The notes under the pieces are model-generated. The model did no database searches. It saw nothing but the letters and a program-made list of their open reading frames with translations, and was not told where the DNA came from. From NCBI RefSeq assembly GCF_007991635.1, contig NZ_BJYS01000024.1, positions 24,880 through 88,879 of the forward strand: a DNA stretch of 64,000 nt. The letters run 5' to 3'. The position numbers and the translations under genes are program-made. Source of the DNA: Adhaeribacter aerolatus (GTDB taxonomy: Bacteria > Bacteroidota > Bacteroidia > Cytophagales > Hymenobacteraceae). Positions 26,364 through 34,610 of this stretch are shown here, one piece after another (positions within the stretch are counted from its first letter, which is position 1; the number at the start of each line of letters is the position of its first letter).

Positions 26364-27563
26364 TCAATAAGTAATGTGGATGCCATAGCTTTCATCAGCC
26401 AGGATACCTTTCCATTCACTAATTAAATTGCGGTAAGCGGTGCCCACGGGACGAATGTTGCGGTTAATATCATACAAGCCTAACTCATTTATTCTACCCG
26501 CATCCTCCCGCAGGGCAGAATCCCAGTCTACCTGGTCGGTTAAACTATACCAGGTAAAGCCAACGAGAGGCACCCCGTCCTGTTTCAGCCGGTAGGCATT
26601 GGCCCATTGCCGCTGGAGCCAATCAGCAGAGCCCGGCTCTTTCAAATTAGTTTCCGTATGCATCACAGGAAGTTTATAGCGGTTAAAATACTGGCTGGTA
26701 ATCACGTAGTACCCAAAAACTTCACCGGAGGCGCTGGTGGTATGGTCTTGATGCACCATATGCTCATTGGTAATGTAATAATCGTTACCCATGATACATT
26801 TGGCCTTTACATTCTGATTGCCGAACCAGGTGTATTCCTCATCAGTCATGCCGTTCTGGAGCAGGTACTTATACATCGTTACGTCTACCGGGTAGCCATA
26901 CGTTAAATCCAGCGATAAAAAGCGCTTCTGGTTCAGAAATTCAGCGTGCGGCCGGCAGCTAGGTTTTTCGGCATGGAAGTACTCTGTTGATTCACTTTGA
27001 ATGAAAGTAGCCTGGGGTTGCACCTCCAGAATGGCTTGCATGGCCAATACATTAGCTTTACACAAATGCTTTAAGGCTGTCACAAAGGTTTGGTCACTGG
27101 CTAAACGTTCGTTCCACCAGCCATACTGGGCCGAGAAGGTAGCGGCAATAAATATTTCGTTGATTGGGGTGTAGAATTGCAGGTAAGGAAACCGTTTGGC
27201 AAAGGCTTTGGCATATTGGGCAAAGTGAACCGGCCATTCCGGATTTTGAAAGCTACCGACCCAATCGGGTACTCCAAAATGGCACAAATCAACTAATGGC
27301 GTAATATTGAGTTCCTGCAAATAGTTAAAGGTTTCGTCGGTAAAAGACCAATCATACTGGTTAGGCCCGGTATGCACTTTATAATAAGGGGGGCCATAGC
27401 GCAAAAATTCAATGCCTAATTCTTTTACCAGATTAAAATCTTCCCGCCAACGCTGGTAATGACCTGCTTTTTCCATTTCATCAATCCGCTTGGTGGTACC
27501 ATCCGGTAATTGAATCGTTGGATAGCTATTCTCAATGCCGGTGGCGAACATGAATTTGCTCAT
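26364..27563 (-). CDS. GH1-like glycoside hydrolase (beta-glucosidase superfamily)
   Basis: The 399-residue protein has the TIM-barrel layout of clan GH-A and resembles family GH1. The likely acid/base Glu136 lies in YTPINEIF, the nucleophile Glu304 in VMHTETN, and GFTWYSLTDQVDW follows near the aglycone site. It is shorter than classical GH1 enzymes (about 450). No signal peptide is present, so it should act in the cytoplasm. An SDR gene upstream on the same strand may share its transcript, since 69 bases separate them. The substrate is unknown. Confidence 0.75.
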   Translation of the reverse strand: MSKFMFATGIENSYPTIQLPDGTTKRIDEMEKAGHYQRWREDFNLVKELGIEFLRYGPPYYKVHTGPNQYDWSFTDETFNYLQELNITPLVDLCHFGVPDWVGSFQNPEWPVHFAQYAKAFAKRFPYLQFYTPINEIFIAATFSAQYGWWNERLASDQTFVTALKHLCKANVLAMQAILEVQPQATFIQSESTEYFHAEKPSCRPHAEFLNQKRFLSLDLTYGYPVDVTMYKYLLQNGMTDEEYTWFGNQNVKAKCIMGNDYYITNEHMVHQDHTTSASGEVFGYYVITSQYFNRYKLPVMHTETNLKEPGSADWLQRQWANAYRLKQDGVPLVGFTWYSLTDQVDWDSALREDAGRINELGLYDINRNIRPVGTAYRNLISEWKGILADESYGIHITY

Positions 27564-27631
27564 CTGTTTAATTTTATTTAACTGTAATTACATCTTAAAA
27601 TACAAACCCTTTTATTTATTGAGGCTCGGAT

Positions 27632-28360
27632 TTATAGTGTATTTAACCGTCCCCCATCCGCGACTAGGGTGGTTCCGTTAATATAGCGTGCTTCCTCCGA
27701 AGCCAGAAAGCAGATAGCCGCGGCAATATCCTCCGGCTTCCCAATAGTTCCAGTTACTTTTTCGGTACCATTTATTACGTTGGGGTTAGACCAAAGCATG
27801 GGCGTATCTACCGCGCCCGGAGCAACATTATTAATTCTTACCTGGTCGCTATCGTATTCCCGGCTCATTCCCCGGGTGAAGGCTTCCATGGCTCCTTTAC
27901 TGGCAGCATAAGGAATTACATTGGCCGTGGTATCATGGGCGTGTACGGAGCTTACATTAACGATGGCTCCCTGCTTCATATGGGGTAAACAATATTTGCT
28001 AAACAGAAATACCGACCGCAGATTAACGGCCATTACCATATCCCATTCCTCTACGGATAATTCAACCAGGGGCTTAAAGGTCATTATGGCTGCGTTATTT
28101 ACCAAAATATCAATTCTTTGCCACTTTCCCATTATTGTATTTACGGCAGCTTGAATGTCGCTCGGAATTCCGACGTCGGTCTTGATGAAAACGGCCTCCC
28201 CGCCTGCTTTTGAAATTTCATCCACCACCGCATTCCCCTCTTGTGCCGTTCGGCTTAAAATGGCCACTTTACCGCCTTCAGCGGCTAACTGTAGGGATGT
28301 AGCGCGCCCTATGCCGGAACTCCCACCAGTTATCAGACACACTTTATCTTTAAAACGCAT
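27632..28360 (-). CDS. short-chain dehydrogenase/reductase (SDR)
   Basis: From the ATG at 28360 the protein has 242 residues, the standard size for classical SDRs. A longer reading from 28432 adds 24 residues without homology. Motifs are complete: TGGSSGIG (11-18) for NAD(P), NNAA, the catalytic Ser in NVSSVHA, YAASK, and a C-terminal INGTTLVADGG. An acidic or basic cofactor choice is not evident. It probably runs with the GH1-like gene. The substrate is unknown. Confidence 0.85.
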   Translation of the reverse strand: MRFKDKVCLITGGSSGIGRATSLQLAAEGGKVAILSRTAQEGNAVVDEISKAGGEAVFIKTDVGIPSDIQAAVNTIMGKWQRIDILVNNAAIMTFKPLVELSVEEWDMVMAVNLRSVFLFSKYCLPHMKQGAIVNVSSVHAHDTTANVIPYAASKGAMEAFTRGMSREYDSDQVRINNVAPGAVDTPMLWSNPNVINGTEKVTGTIGKPEDIAAAICFLASEEARYINGTTLVADGGRLNTL

Positions 28361-28435
28361 CCATCTACTTGTTGAAAATAAAACATAGGCAGCTAACCCA
28401 TTGCGTTGCAAACCAAACGAGTTAGCCGCCATAAA

Positions 28436-28774
28436 TTAACGTTGAGTGATTTGTTCATGGTGGCTGTGACAGGCTTCTGCGCATTCCTGGCAAGCCTGGG
28501 CACAACGTTGACAATGCTCATGCTGGTGTTTAGCGCATTCTTCCGCACATTTGCGGCAAATCTCTTCGCAAAGAACCAGATATTGGTGACCAATAACCGA
28601 TTGACTTTGTAAAAGCGCAATAGCATGGCGGCAGGAATCGGCGCAATCCCGGTCCAGCTTTGCGCAATTAGCCATCATTCCCCCTTCCGAAAGACAATGG
28701 GAAAAACAAATTTCACACGTGTTTGCACAGTTTAATAATTTTTCGATAAGCTGCTGATGATTGTGGTTTTCCAT
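28436..28774 (-). CDS. four-helix-bundle Cys-rich copper-binding protein (Csp/DUF326-like)
   Basis: Sixteen cysteines lie within 112 residues. They are arranged as CxxxC and CxxC pairs along helices (for example CANTCEICFSHC, CEEICRKCAEEC and CQRCAQACQECAEAC), with histidines at both ends. This matches copper storage (Csp) or DUF326 proteins, which hold many Cu(I) ions inside a tetrameric four-helix bundle. There is no signal peptide, so it should be cytosolic. It lies next to the SDR gene in the same direction, at the end of the metal cargo. Confidence 0.88.
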   Translation of the reverse strand: MENHNHQQLIEKLLNCANTCEICFSHCLSEGGMMANCAKLDRDCADSCRHAIALLQSQSVIGHQYLVLCEEICRKCAEECAKHQHEHCQRCAQACQECAEACHSHHEQITQR

Positions 28775-29203
28775 AGTTTTTAAATTTTACATTGACATTT
28801 ATTTAGATTAACTTTGAATAAAAAATTACGCACTTAACTATATTAGGTTATTTTTATTGTTAACAGCTGCAAGCTGATGAATTAGTATAGAGATGCGCAG
28901 ACCTGGATTTGCCAACCTGTTCAGCTGCCTAACCATAAAACATGGACAAAATTATTTAAATTATAAACAAAAGTTACGGCGCTTCCTATAGATATAGCAT
29001 AATAGAACAAATAATGGGACCAGTAGAAAAGTTTACTTATTCTCCTGCTTCTTCTACTCTTTTATGAGGTGAAAACTGCAATAATATTACATCTATATAT
29101 AGATTTAATACGTACTAATTCTAAAGGCGGAAACTTCAATATATGCAAAAAATAAGCCGTCTTTGCTCAAAGGGTTTATTCTTAAAAATTCAAAACAAGC
29201 ATT
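28775..29203. other. AT-rich intergenic region with a 14-bp palindrome
   Basis: This spacer separates the metal cargo from the toxin-antitoxin region. A perfect palindrome ATCTATATATAGAT lies at 29091-29104, about 100 bases before the small gene at 29204. Nothing else is recognisable. Confidence 0.4.
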
Positions 29204-29347
29204 ATGGAAGACATTCAAGCTATTAAACCGGGCCCAAAACCAAAAAAAGATGATGGGTCGTATGATGAAAGAAGACGAGTTACGCCAGAGAAAAAGGAAA
29301 AATACTCCCCTCCTCTCAAACCGCACAAACATAAGCCCAAGGATTAG
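29204..29347 (+). CDS. small basic, Lys/Pro-rich protein (47 residues)
   Basis: Starting at the ATG at 29204 the frame encodes a very hydrophilic peptide (DIQAIKPGPKPKKDDGSYDE, then a Lys/Pro-rich tail ending in KHKPKD). It has no hydrophobic core and may be disordered. A clean hairpin terminator follows 52 bases downstream, which supports a real transcript. No family is known to me. It could be a nucleic-acid-associated small protein, but this is inference. Confidence 0.5.
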   Translation: MEDIQAIKPGPKPKKDDGSYDERRRVTPEKKEKYSPPLKPHKHKPKD

Positions 29348-29398
29348 TGATTTTTGATGTCCTAAAATAAGAGGAAATATTTCTGGTTAAATTAATAG

Positions 29399-29428
29399 AA
29401 CCTGTGGGCTTATTCTCACAGGTTTTTT
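29399..29428 (+). terminator. hairpin with T-run
   Basis: AACCTGTG (29399-29406) pairs with CACAGGTT (29417-29424) and is followed by further T residues. This is a typical factor-independent terminator after the 47-residue gene. Confidence 0.8.
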
Positions 29429-29460
29429 TACGAATAAAATTTTAATAATTTTTAATCTTA

Positions 29461-29491
29461 TTGTAACCTATTACGTAACAGGTTATATTTG
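29461..29491 (+). promoter_or_regulatory. higBA promoter with overlapping palindromic operator
   Basis: TTG (29461-29463) and TATATTTG (29484-29491) are 20 bases apart, fitting the Bacteroidetes -33 and -7 elements. Between them a near-perfect 22-bp palindrome (29464-29485, centre TTACGTAA, arms TAACCT/AGGTTA) is well placed for HigA autorepression. The toxin ATG is at 29496, so the transcript may be leaderless. Confidence 0.7.
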
Positions 29492-29495
29492 CAAC

Positions 29496-29780
29496 ATGAT
29501 TGTGAGTTTTAAGCACAAGGGTTTAGAGCGCTTCTTCCGGAAGGGAGATAGCTCTAAGCTAAATCAAACGCACCTGCCCAAGATTAGAAGGATTCTGGCC
29601 CAATTAAACGCTGCTCAGCAGGTACAGGATGTTAACGTTCCTGGGTGGGACTTGCACCCTTTAAAGGGAAATCTTAAAGACCATTGGTCAGTAAAGGTCA
29701 ACGGGAATTACCGGATAACTTTTATATTTATTGAGGAAAAAGTAGAGGTACTAGATATAAATTACCTAGATTACCATTAA
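29496..29780 (+). CDS. higB: HigB-type toxin, RelE/ParE superfamily
   Basis: A 94-residue protein with the RelE/HigB fold pattern. It runs from an N-terminal strand (IVSFKHKGLERFF), through helices, to KVNGNYRITFIFIE and a C-terminal strand (VEVLDINYLDYH). HigB toxins cleave mRNA on the ribosome. The antitoxin gene follows after 18 bases, and toxin-first order is typical of higBA. A palindromic operator lies over its promoter. It probably helps the element persist by addiction. Confidence 0.9.
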   Translation: MIVSFKHKGLERFFRKGDSSKLNQTHLPKIRRILAQLNAAQQVQDVNVPGWDLHPLKGNLKDHWSVKVNGNYRITFIFIEEKVEVLDINYLDYH

Positions 29781-29798
29781 CCCAATCAAATTTAAATT

Positions 29799-30089
29799 AT
29801 GATAATGTTTAACCCGCCGCATCCCGGCGAAATTTTAAGAGAATACACGGACGCAACGGAACTATCCGTAACGCAAATAGCGGCCAAGTTGCACATAAGC
29901 CGAAAAGTGCTTTCGCAAATTTTAAATGGCCATGCGGGTATTAGTGCCGAAATGGCCTGGAAGCTTTCCGCTGCTTTTAGCACTACACCTGATGTCTGGA
30001 TTAATTTGCAGAAACAGTATGACTTGTGGCAGGCCAAGCAGAAGGTCGATATCTCCCAAATACCGCAATTGCTCGTGCAGGCAGCATAA
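29799..30089 (+). CDS. higA: HigA-type antitoxin, XRE helix-turn-helix
   Basis: The 96-residue protein begins with the HigA hallmark NPPHPGEILREY. A helix-turn-helix follows (LSVTQIAAKLHISRKVLSQILNG), then GISAEMAWKLSAAF and VWINLQKQYDL. It should neutralise HigB and, with it, repress the shared promoter at the palindrome upstream. Confidence 0.93.
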   Translation: MIMFNPPHPGEILREYTDATELSVTQIAAKLHISRKVLSQILNGHAGISAEMAWKLSAAFSTTPDVWINLQKQYDLWQAKQKVDISQIPQLLVQAA

Positions 30090-30404
30090 TCAGGTATCAA
30101 ACTAAAAAAGTTATTTTTTCTTCCCTTTTGTAATTTACCATTGCCACCAACGGCATTTCTTTTTTGCCGGTGCTGATTCTTTCGGCGGCTGCTTTAGTAC
30201 CGATTCTTTATTTTGTTTTTGACCCAGCAGAAGGTTCGTACAGGCGAAGAGGCGTTAAGCGGGCAAACAGGCTAAAACGGGTCCAGTAGGAAAATTCTAT
30301 ATATAGTCATGTCGTTAAGAATGGCAGGGTAGCAGCCATCCGGGAGCAGGCCCAGATAAGCACCTGAGTATTTAATTTCCCTGTAAATGCACCAAAAATG
30401 TGCC
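30090..30404. other. intergenic stretch without a recognisable gene
   Basis: Past higA I see no gene. Two short similar phrases (TGCCGGTGCTGATTCTTTCGG and a related GTACCGATTCTTTA) are too weak to call repeats. The stretch ends at the terminator of the minus-strand gene that follows. Confidence 0.3.
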
Positions 30405-30429
30405 CAAAAAAAGGCCCGCAGAGGGGCCT
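30405..30429 (-). terminator. terminator of the small membrane-protein gene
   Basis: AGGCCC (30412-30417) and GGGCCT (30424-30429) pair, and seven A residues precede them on the plus strand. Read on the minus strand this is a hairpin followed by TTTTTTT, about 50 bases past the stop of the gene at 30480. Confidence 0.7.
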
Positions 30430-30479
30430 AAAGGCTTTTCGCCTGAATCCATAAAATAATATTTAAGTGGGGTTCTTGA

Positions 30480-30662
30480 TTATTGGGAGAGCATAAACAT
30501 GCACAGGATGCTGCCGGTCATATTAAAAAGAAAAGAAATAATGCTAAGGGTTTTGTAAGTCTCCCTTTCCATAAATTCCTGCCGTTCATTTCGGCTTAAT
30601 ACGTAAGTACAAAGAAGACCGATAGTAAGGCTGACAATAATGATATAAGGTATCACATCCAT
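30480..30662 (-). CDS. hypothetical two-helix small membrane protein
   Basis: A 60-residue protein with two hydrophobic helices (IPYIIIVSLTIGLLCTYVLS and FLFNMTGSILCMFML) joined by a charged loop (RNERQEFMERET). No family is recognised. A good terminator downstream supports expression. It could be a small toxin or a membrane modulator, but nothing shows this. Confidence 0.45.
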   Translation of the reverse strand: MDVIPYIIIVSLTIGLLCTYVLSRNERQEFMERETYKTLSIISFLFNMTGSILCMFMLSQ

Positions 30663-30719
30663 GGCTTTCTATTATTTAGTAATAAGTTAAAATACGGCGA
30701 AATTAAAAAGTTGACAATA

Positions 30720-31034
30720 TTAGAAAAGGGTGGTACGAACTAAGTCTTTTTTAATTTCTTCCCAGGGACGGGCTGTGATTTTACCCTCTAGAAAGTCACG
30801 CTTGGCTTGTAGTAGCTCTTTTGCCTCCGCATCAGAAATTTCTGTGACTACCTGAAAAGTTTCGCCGTCTGACTCAAGACCTTCGACATATAAGCTAATA
30901 GCCTTCTTAGCCAGTTTGATAGCCTCTTCCGTTGTTTCGCTTTGGGTGAAGCATCCAGGCAGCGTAGGCACGCTTACGCTGAATCCTCCTTCTTCCTGTG
31001 GAGTAAGCAATATGCGATAAGTGCGCTGTTTCAT
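30720..31034 (-). CDS. HicB-like antitoxin-type protein without a HicA partner
   Basis: Residues 1-65 match the HicB fold (YRILLTPQEEGGFSVSVPTL, then PGCFTQSETTEEAIKLAKKA). Instead of a helix-turn-helix or ribbon-helix-helix, the C-terminus carries EAKELLQAKRDFLEG and ARPWEEIKKDL. These resemble the tail of small addiction-module proteins with a W-E-E motif. No hicA gene is found on either side: the next gene upstream is Fic on the same strand. It may have lost its toxin, act as a decoy antitoxin, or pair with an unrelated toxin. Confidence 0.7.
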   Translation of the reverse strand: MKQRTYRILLTPQEEGGFSVSVPTLPGCFTQSETTEEAIKLAKKAISLYVEGLESDGETFQVVTEISDAEAKELLQAKRDFLEGKITARPWEEIKKDLVRTTLF

Positions 31035-31148
31035 AAGTACAAGTTTACTGATTCAGAATAGTAAGTGATTTTTTCATCCCTTTTGTAAATACTTTTTCTT
31101 TAGTTCTAACGAAGCCCCAGCACTTTGCGGAACAGGCCATCTTTGCTT

Positions 31149-32186
31149 TTATCTTAATTTTGGTCCTTTCGGTTTTTGCTTTAGATCCTCACCAATATTT
31201 TGCCCTTTGGCAATTTTTTCCAATTGTAAAACAGACTGCTCAAACCGTTTTGCATCTTTGAAATCCTGGGTTCCGGGTGCAATGACTGAATGATTAAAAA
31301 CAGCTTTTATAACTTTATTAAAACTATCCTTATGCTGTACTATATTTTTCTCATTAAATCGGGTTTCAGTCAGGCGCTGAAGATATACTTCCAGTGGCTC
31401 CGTACCCCGGAGCGAGGAATGGATTTCCATTAGCCGGATGCCTGTAACATCAAACTCTCTTTTAACTTCCATTCTCGCCAATTCCTCGCTTAGAAGTGGG
31501 GTGGTCGATGCGGGAGTGTTACGGATCTGCTCGGCTTCTTTGGTTTGTATGGGCCTGGTAATTCCCCGTAATAAATTTTTTAATTCGTCAAGGTTCTCGT
31601 TATTGTTTGGTGCACCATGCTTCCGGATTATACCTAAATCTCTTGCCCGGTTATAATCCTCCTTATTATTCATGCTAAAAAAATCAATGCTGTAACCGGC
31701 CTGAATTCCTAATTGCGAAATAGCAGCTTGCATACTCCTTCCGTTACCCTCGCGAAAAACATGGGTATAATTATATTGATCGAGATAAAAAGCGGTCCGG
31801 TCAATAAATTTATCTATGGGTAAACCAATCAAATAATTTTCTTTCGCTAATTGATTCGACAGGGCTTTTAAATTTTTGTCTATATCGGTATAAGGAGCGA
31901 ATACCATAATTTCCCGTTCCCCGGTGGCATAACTTTGCTTATGTCCCTGAAATTCCCGGTCAGCTCTGGTTTCCCCGGCCCAGGGGTAAATTCTTCCGAA
32001 TAAGGCTTTATGGATTTCCTGAAAATGGTCTTTATCAAATTTCCCCCCGGGTATCCCTCCCCTATCGTTTAATTGGGATAATTTTAAAAAGGAAATGTTA
32101 GCTTCCTGTTGGGACAGATCTTTGGCATTGGTTATGTTTAAATTATTAATTAATACGCCGTTGCTATCCGAAAAAAGATCTGCCAT
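31149..32186 (-). CDS. Fic-domain protein (VbhT/Bep-like toxin or effector), C-terminal extension
   Basis: The 345-residue protein has a Fic domain at about 50-190. GRIYPWAGETRADREF forms the flap region, and the core motif HVFREGNGR (His142, Glu146, Asn148, Arg150) is present. Canonical motifs read HxFx(D/E)GNGRxxR; here the last Arg is Gln153. About 150 residues follow, ending in a basic tail KPKGPKLR. Fic proteins transfer AMP or other phosphate groups to Ser, Thr or Tyr of target proteins. The gene starts 12 bases after a VbhA-like small gene, the layout of VbhA-VbhT on conjugative plasmids. It lies next to transfer genes, so delivery through the type IV system is possible. Confidence 0.85.
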   Translation of the reverse strand: MADLFSDSNGVLINNLNITNAKDLSQQEANISFLKLSQLNDRGGIPGGKFDKDHFQEIHKALFGRIYPWAGETRADREFQGHKQSYATGEREIMVFAPYTDIDKNLKALSNQLAKENYLIGLPIDKFIDRTAFYLDQYNYTHVFREGNGRSMQAAISQLGIQAGYSIDFFSMNNKEDYNRARDLGIIRKHGAPNNNENLDELKNLLRGITRPIQTKEAEQIRNTPASTTPLLSEELARMEVKREFDVTGIRLMEIHSSLRGTEPLEVYLQRLTETRFNEKNIVQHKDSFNKVIKAVFNHSVIAPGTQDFKDAKRFEQSVLQLEKIAKGQNIGEDLKQKPKGPKLR

Positions 32187-32198
32187 ATTTTACAATTG

Positions 32199-32453
32199 TT
32201 AAAAACGGCCTTCGGTAGTAACAGGGGGAAATTTCCGCTTGATCTCGGCAAATAATTTATCTTCGACTTCTTCTAAAGTCAATTCCCCATCGATATAGCG
32301 TTGCATGAGGCCCAGGGTAAAATCATCTGGCATGGGAGCATTGGTAATAGTGCAGGCAAGGGAATTTAGGACTAACTTTTCTCTTTTATTTCTGGCTGCC
32401 AATTGCTCGGTGCTTAATCCGGGGGGCGCTGCTTTAAATACGTCTAACTTCAT
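32199..32453 (-). CDS. VbhA-like antitoxin partner of Fic, with altered inhibitory motif
   Basis: An 84-residue helical protein. The C-terminal half (LGLMQRYIDGELTLEEVEDK) matches the end of VbhA-family antitoxins (typically RYxxGEIxLEE). The preceding helix should carry the inhibitory motif (S/T)xxxE(G/N). Aligning by position gives ACTITN, with the final Asn kept but Thr at the Glu place. In VbhA that Glu contacts the second Arg of the Fic motif, which is also replaced in the neighbouring Fic protein. Gene order and the 12-base gap match known antitoxin-toxin pairs. Confidence 0.7.
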   Translation of the reverse strand: MKLDVFKAAPPGLSTEQLAARNKREKLVLNSLACTITNAPMPDDFTLGLMQRYIDGELTLEEVEDKLFAEIKRKFPPVTTEGRF

Positions 32454-32643
32454 AAAATCAGGTTTTTTTATAAGAATCGAATCGAAAAAAAGTTAAAACA
32501 GCTACCTAATAGCGTTCTAACTATAGAACAAATTTAAGCCTTTTTAATTCCTGGCGTACGATGGCAATTGGGACCTAATTGGCGGCCGGAAAAGATTGGG
32601 AAAAATTAGGGCAAGCGTAAAAGCTTGCCCAGATTTTAAAATT

Positions 32644-33051
32644 TCAGAATAAAGGTAGCTGCTGGCCCGGCACTACCATATCTAAGGTAACGCCATAAAT
32701 TTTGAGCGCTTCCAAAATTTTAGGGTGCAGGCGGTACCGGTTCAGATTTTCTAAAATATGGTTTACTTTAATTCTTAATCCTTCTTTAGCGGTTAAGTAT
32801 CCGGTTCCTAATTCGTTCGGATTATGGCTGGCGCTGGACGATCCTCCTTCAAAGCTGCAGACCTGATTACTGGCATAATCCTCTCCTACGCACCACCGGC
32901 CGTTTAGGGGATGCTGCGCTACGGTAATGGTTAAATAATTAGCCAGATCTACATAACAGGAAAAAGCTTTTTCGGGGTTTGTGCAAACGTGGTTCTGGTT
33001 AAAAAAATATTCTTTAAAAAAGGATTCTGGATTTAATTTTACAGCTTCCAT
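32644..33051 (-). CDS. hypothetical plasmid protein
   Basis: Not recognised. The 135-residue soluble protein has three cysteines in its first half and a polar loop (GGSSSASHNPNE). A helical C-terminus ends in GQQLPLF. The tail QLPLF resembles a short hydrophobic beta-clamp-like peptide, but this is weak. It belongs to the minus-strand group of plasmid maintenance genes. Two ACAATTGT-type sequences lie upstream (33070 and 33124 areas). Confidence 0.5.
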   Translation of the reverse strand: MEAVKLNPESFFKEYFFNQNHVCTNPEKAFSCYVDLANYLTITVAQHPLNGRWCVGEDYASNQVCSFEGGSSSASHNPNELGTGYLTAKEGLRIKVNHILENLNRYRLHPKILEALKIYGVTLDMVVPGQQLPLF

Positions 33052-33143
33052 AAAGAGATTTTTAAATTAAAACAATTGGAAAAAATTAAGGCAAAATTGA
33101 TACTTTTCGAAAATGGGAGTTTTACAATTGTAAAAAGTGCTGG

Positions 33144-33180
33144 AGAAGCCGGTAAAAACGGGTTGCTCTTACCGGCTTCT
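33144..33180 (-). terminator. terminator after the DUF932 gene
   Basis: AGAAGCCGGTAA (33144-33155) and TTACCGGCTTCT (33169-33180) form a perfect 12-bp stem nine bases past the DUF932 stop. On the minus strand a short T-rich stretch follows. Confidence 0.7.
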
Positions 33181-33189
33181 TTCCGCCCC

Positions 33190-34176
33190 TTAAAGCGCCA
33201 TTTGGGCGATATTATGAAAAGCTTTTTGATCAGCTTTAAACCTCTCGTTAATGGTTAAGGCCGATTTACCGTTAAAAAGGGCATAATTAGCAGCATTATA
33301 TAAAAGCCATAAATTAGCGTCGGTCTGCAATTCCTGCTCTTCAACCCGTAACCGTTCTACCGCCATGGAAGCCAGTTTTTTCGGCAATCCGGATTCCAAA
33401 ATAACCTGTTGAACATCGGCATCAGTAGGTAAGGCCACCTGAACCAATTTATTATAAATGGCACCCGTTACGGAACTGTTTTGAGCCGTGAAATTTTTTA
33501 AGATTTTAGTTAAATGCTCTTTGAAAAATTCCAGATTTAAACCTTTATGGTGAAAAGTTTCGGCCAATATTTTTTCTTCTTTTTTAATCCGCTCGATATT
33601 TACGTGTTCTACTTTTTCTTTTAAAGCATCCAGATATTTTTTAGGCTGGCCATTGGCTAACCAATTAAAATATTCCTCATAACTCATAAATTCGTCTGCC
33701 CATCCCATCAGGCCATTCGCGCAAATCTGGCGGTAATAAGATATTCTTACTTTATCCTCGTTCGTACTTTCAATGCTTGAGCCTTGAATGTTAAAAGGAC
33801 TTTTTCCGGTATAAGAATTATTGATGATGAGGTTTTTGTATATGCGCTCATTGCCTACTTTCAGGCTATCAGGAAGAATAATATTGATACCAAAATCACC
33901 TCGGGAAGTATAACGGGCATCAATTTTATAATCTGTTGCCACGCTGTCCACGACCGACCGAAGAAAATCATTGGGTATTAAAGTATATTCATCTGATTGC
34001 AGGGCAAAAACGTGTTGGGTACCATCGGGCATATAGCCAACGATTGCCCGTTGTCTATCGGATGGCAGCAATTTATAAGAGCCGGGTAAAAGGTCTTGTA
34101 ATTTTTCTTCCACTATGGGAAAGCAGATATTATCCCAGGAAGTTGCTTTTTCTAAAATTGTGCTTTGCGTTGCCAT
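33190..34176 (-). CDS. DUF932-type plasmid/phage protein
   Basis: The 328 residues resemble DUF932 proteins found on plasmids and phages. There is a domain with RAIVGYMPDGTQHVFALQ, a central region, YKNLIINNSYTGKSPFNIQG, and the phrase YYRQICANGLMGW that is typical of the family. A helical C-terminus follows. Function is unknown. A palindromic sequence ATACGAAACGTAT lies 45-57 bases upstream of the ATG and is nearly repeated before the rep operon, which hints at common control. Confidence 0.6.
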   Translation of the reverse strand: MATQSTILEKATSWDNICFPIVEEKLQDLLPGSYKLLPSDRQRAIVGYMPDGTQHVFALQSDEYTLIPNDFLRSVVDSVATDYKIDARYTSRGDFGINIILPDSLKVGNERIYKNLIINNSYTGKSPFNIQGSSIESTNEDKVRISYYRQICANGLMGWADEFMSYEEYFNWLANGQPKKYLDALKEKVEHVNIERIKKEEKILAETFHHKGLNLEFFKEHLTKILKNFTAQNSSVTGAIYNKLVQVALPTDADVQQVILESGLPKKLASMAVERLRVEEQELQTDANLWLLYNAANYALFNGKSALTINERFKADQKAFHNIAQMAL

Positions 34177-34610
34177 AATCTTTTTAGTTACAATTGTTAA
34201 CTTATTGTCTATATATATTTATACGAAACGTATCATTTAAAGATACGATTAGTATATATTTATTTACAAACATTTATAACTTGGCGATATTTTTTCCCCT
34301 TCACTTAAAATCCTTTTTCTTCCTGGATATCAGGCACTAAAAGCGTACTTTACAATTTTTTAGTTAAGCCGGGAAGTCCCATTGAATTGGATATTGAAAG
34401 GATTGTGGGCTAGAAGCCTGGAAGGGAATTTACAAAGTAAATTTGTCGCTTGCGACCAAAGCAAAGCGTAGCCTGGAAGGGTTCGACCAATAGGGAGCCT
34501 CCTTCTTTTAAAAAAAACCAAACCCTTTTCCGGATCTGGCTTTTACTATCGGCACTTCTGAAATTCTTAATTTTATACCTTTTAATACTGCTGAAATTCC
34601 AACTTTTACC
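34177..34610. other. non-coding region with palindrome, 12-bp direct repeats and hairpin
   Basis: Upstream of the DUF932 gene lie ATACGAAACGTAT (34221-34233) and a related AGATACGATTAGTATA. Further on, AGCCTGGAAGGG occurs twice (34415-34426 and 34470-34481), with GTCGC-TT-GCGAC (34445-34456) between the copies. No gene is seen. The arrangement may be a regulatory or transfer-origin element, or a folded RNA leader. Confidence 0.4.
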
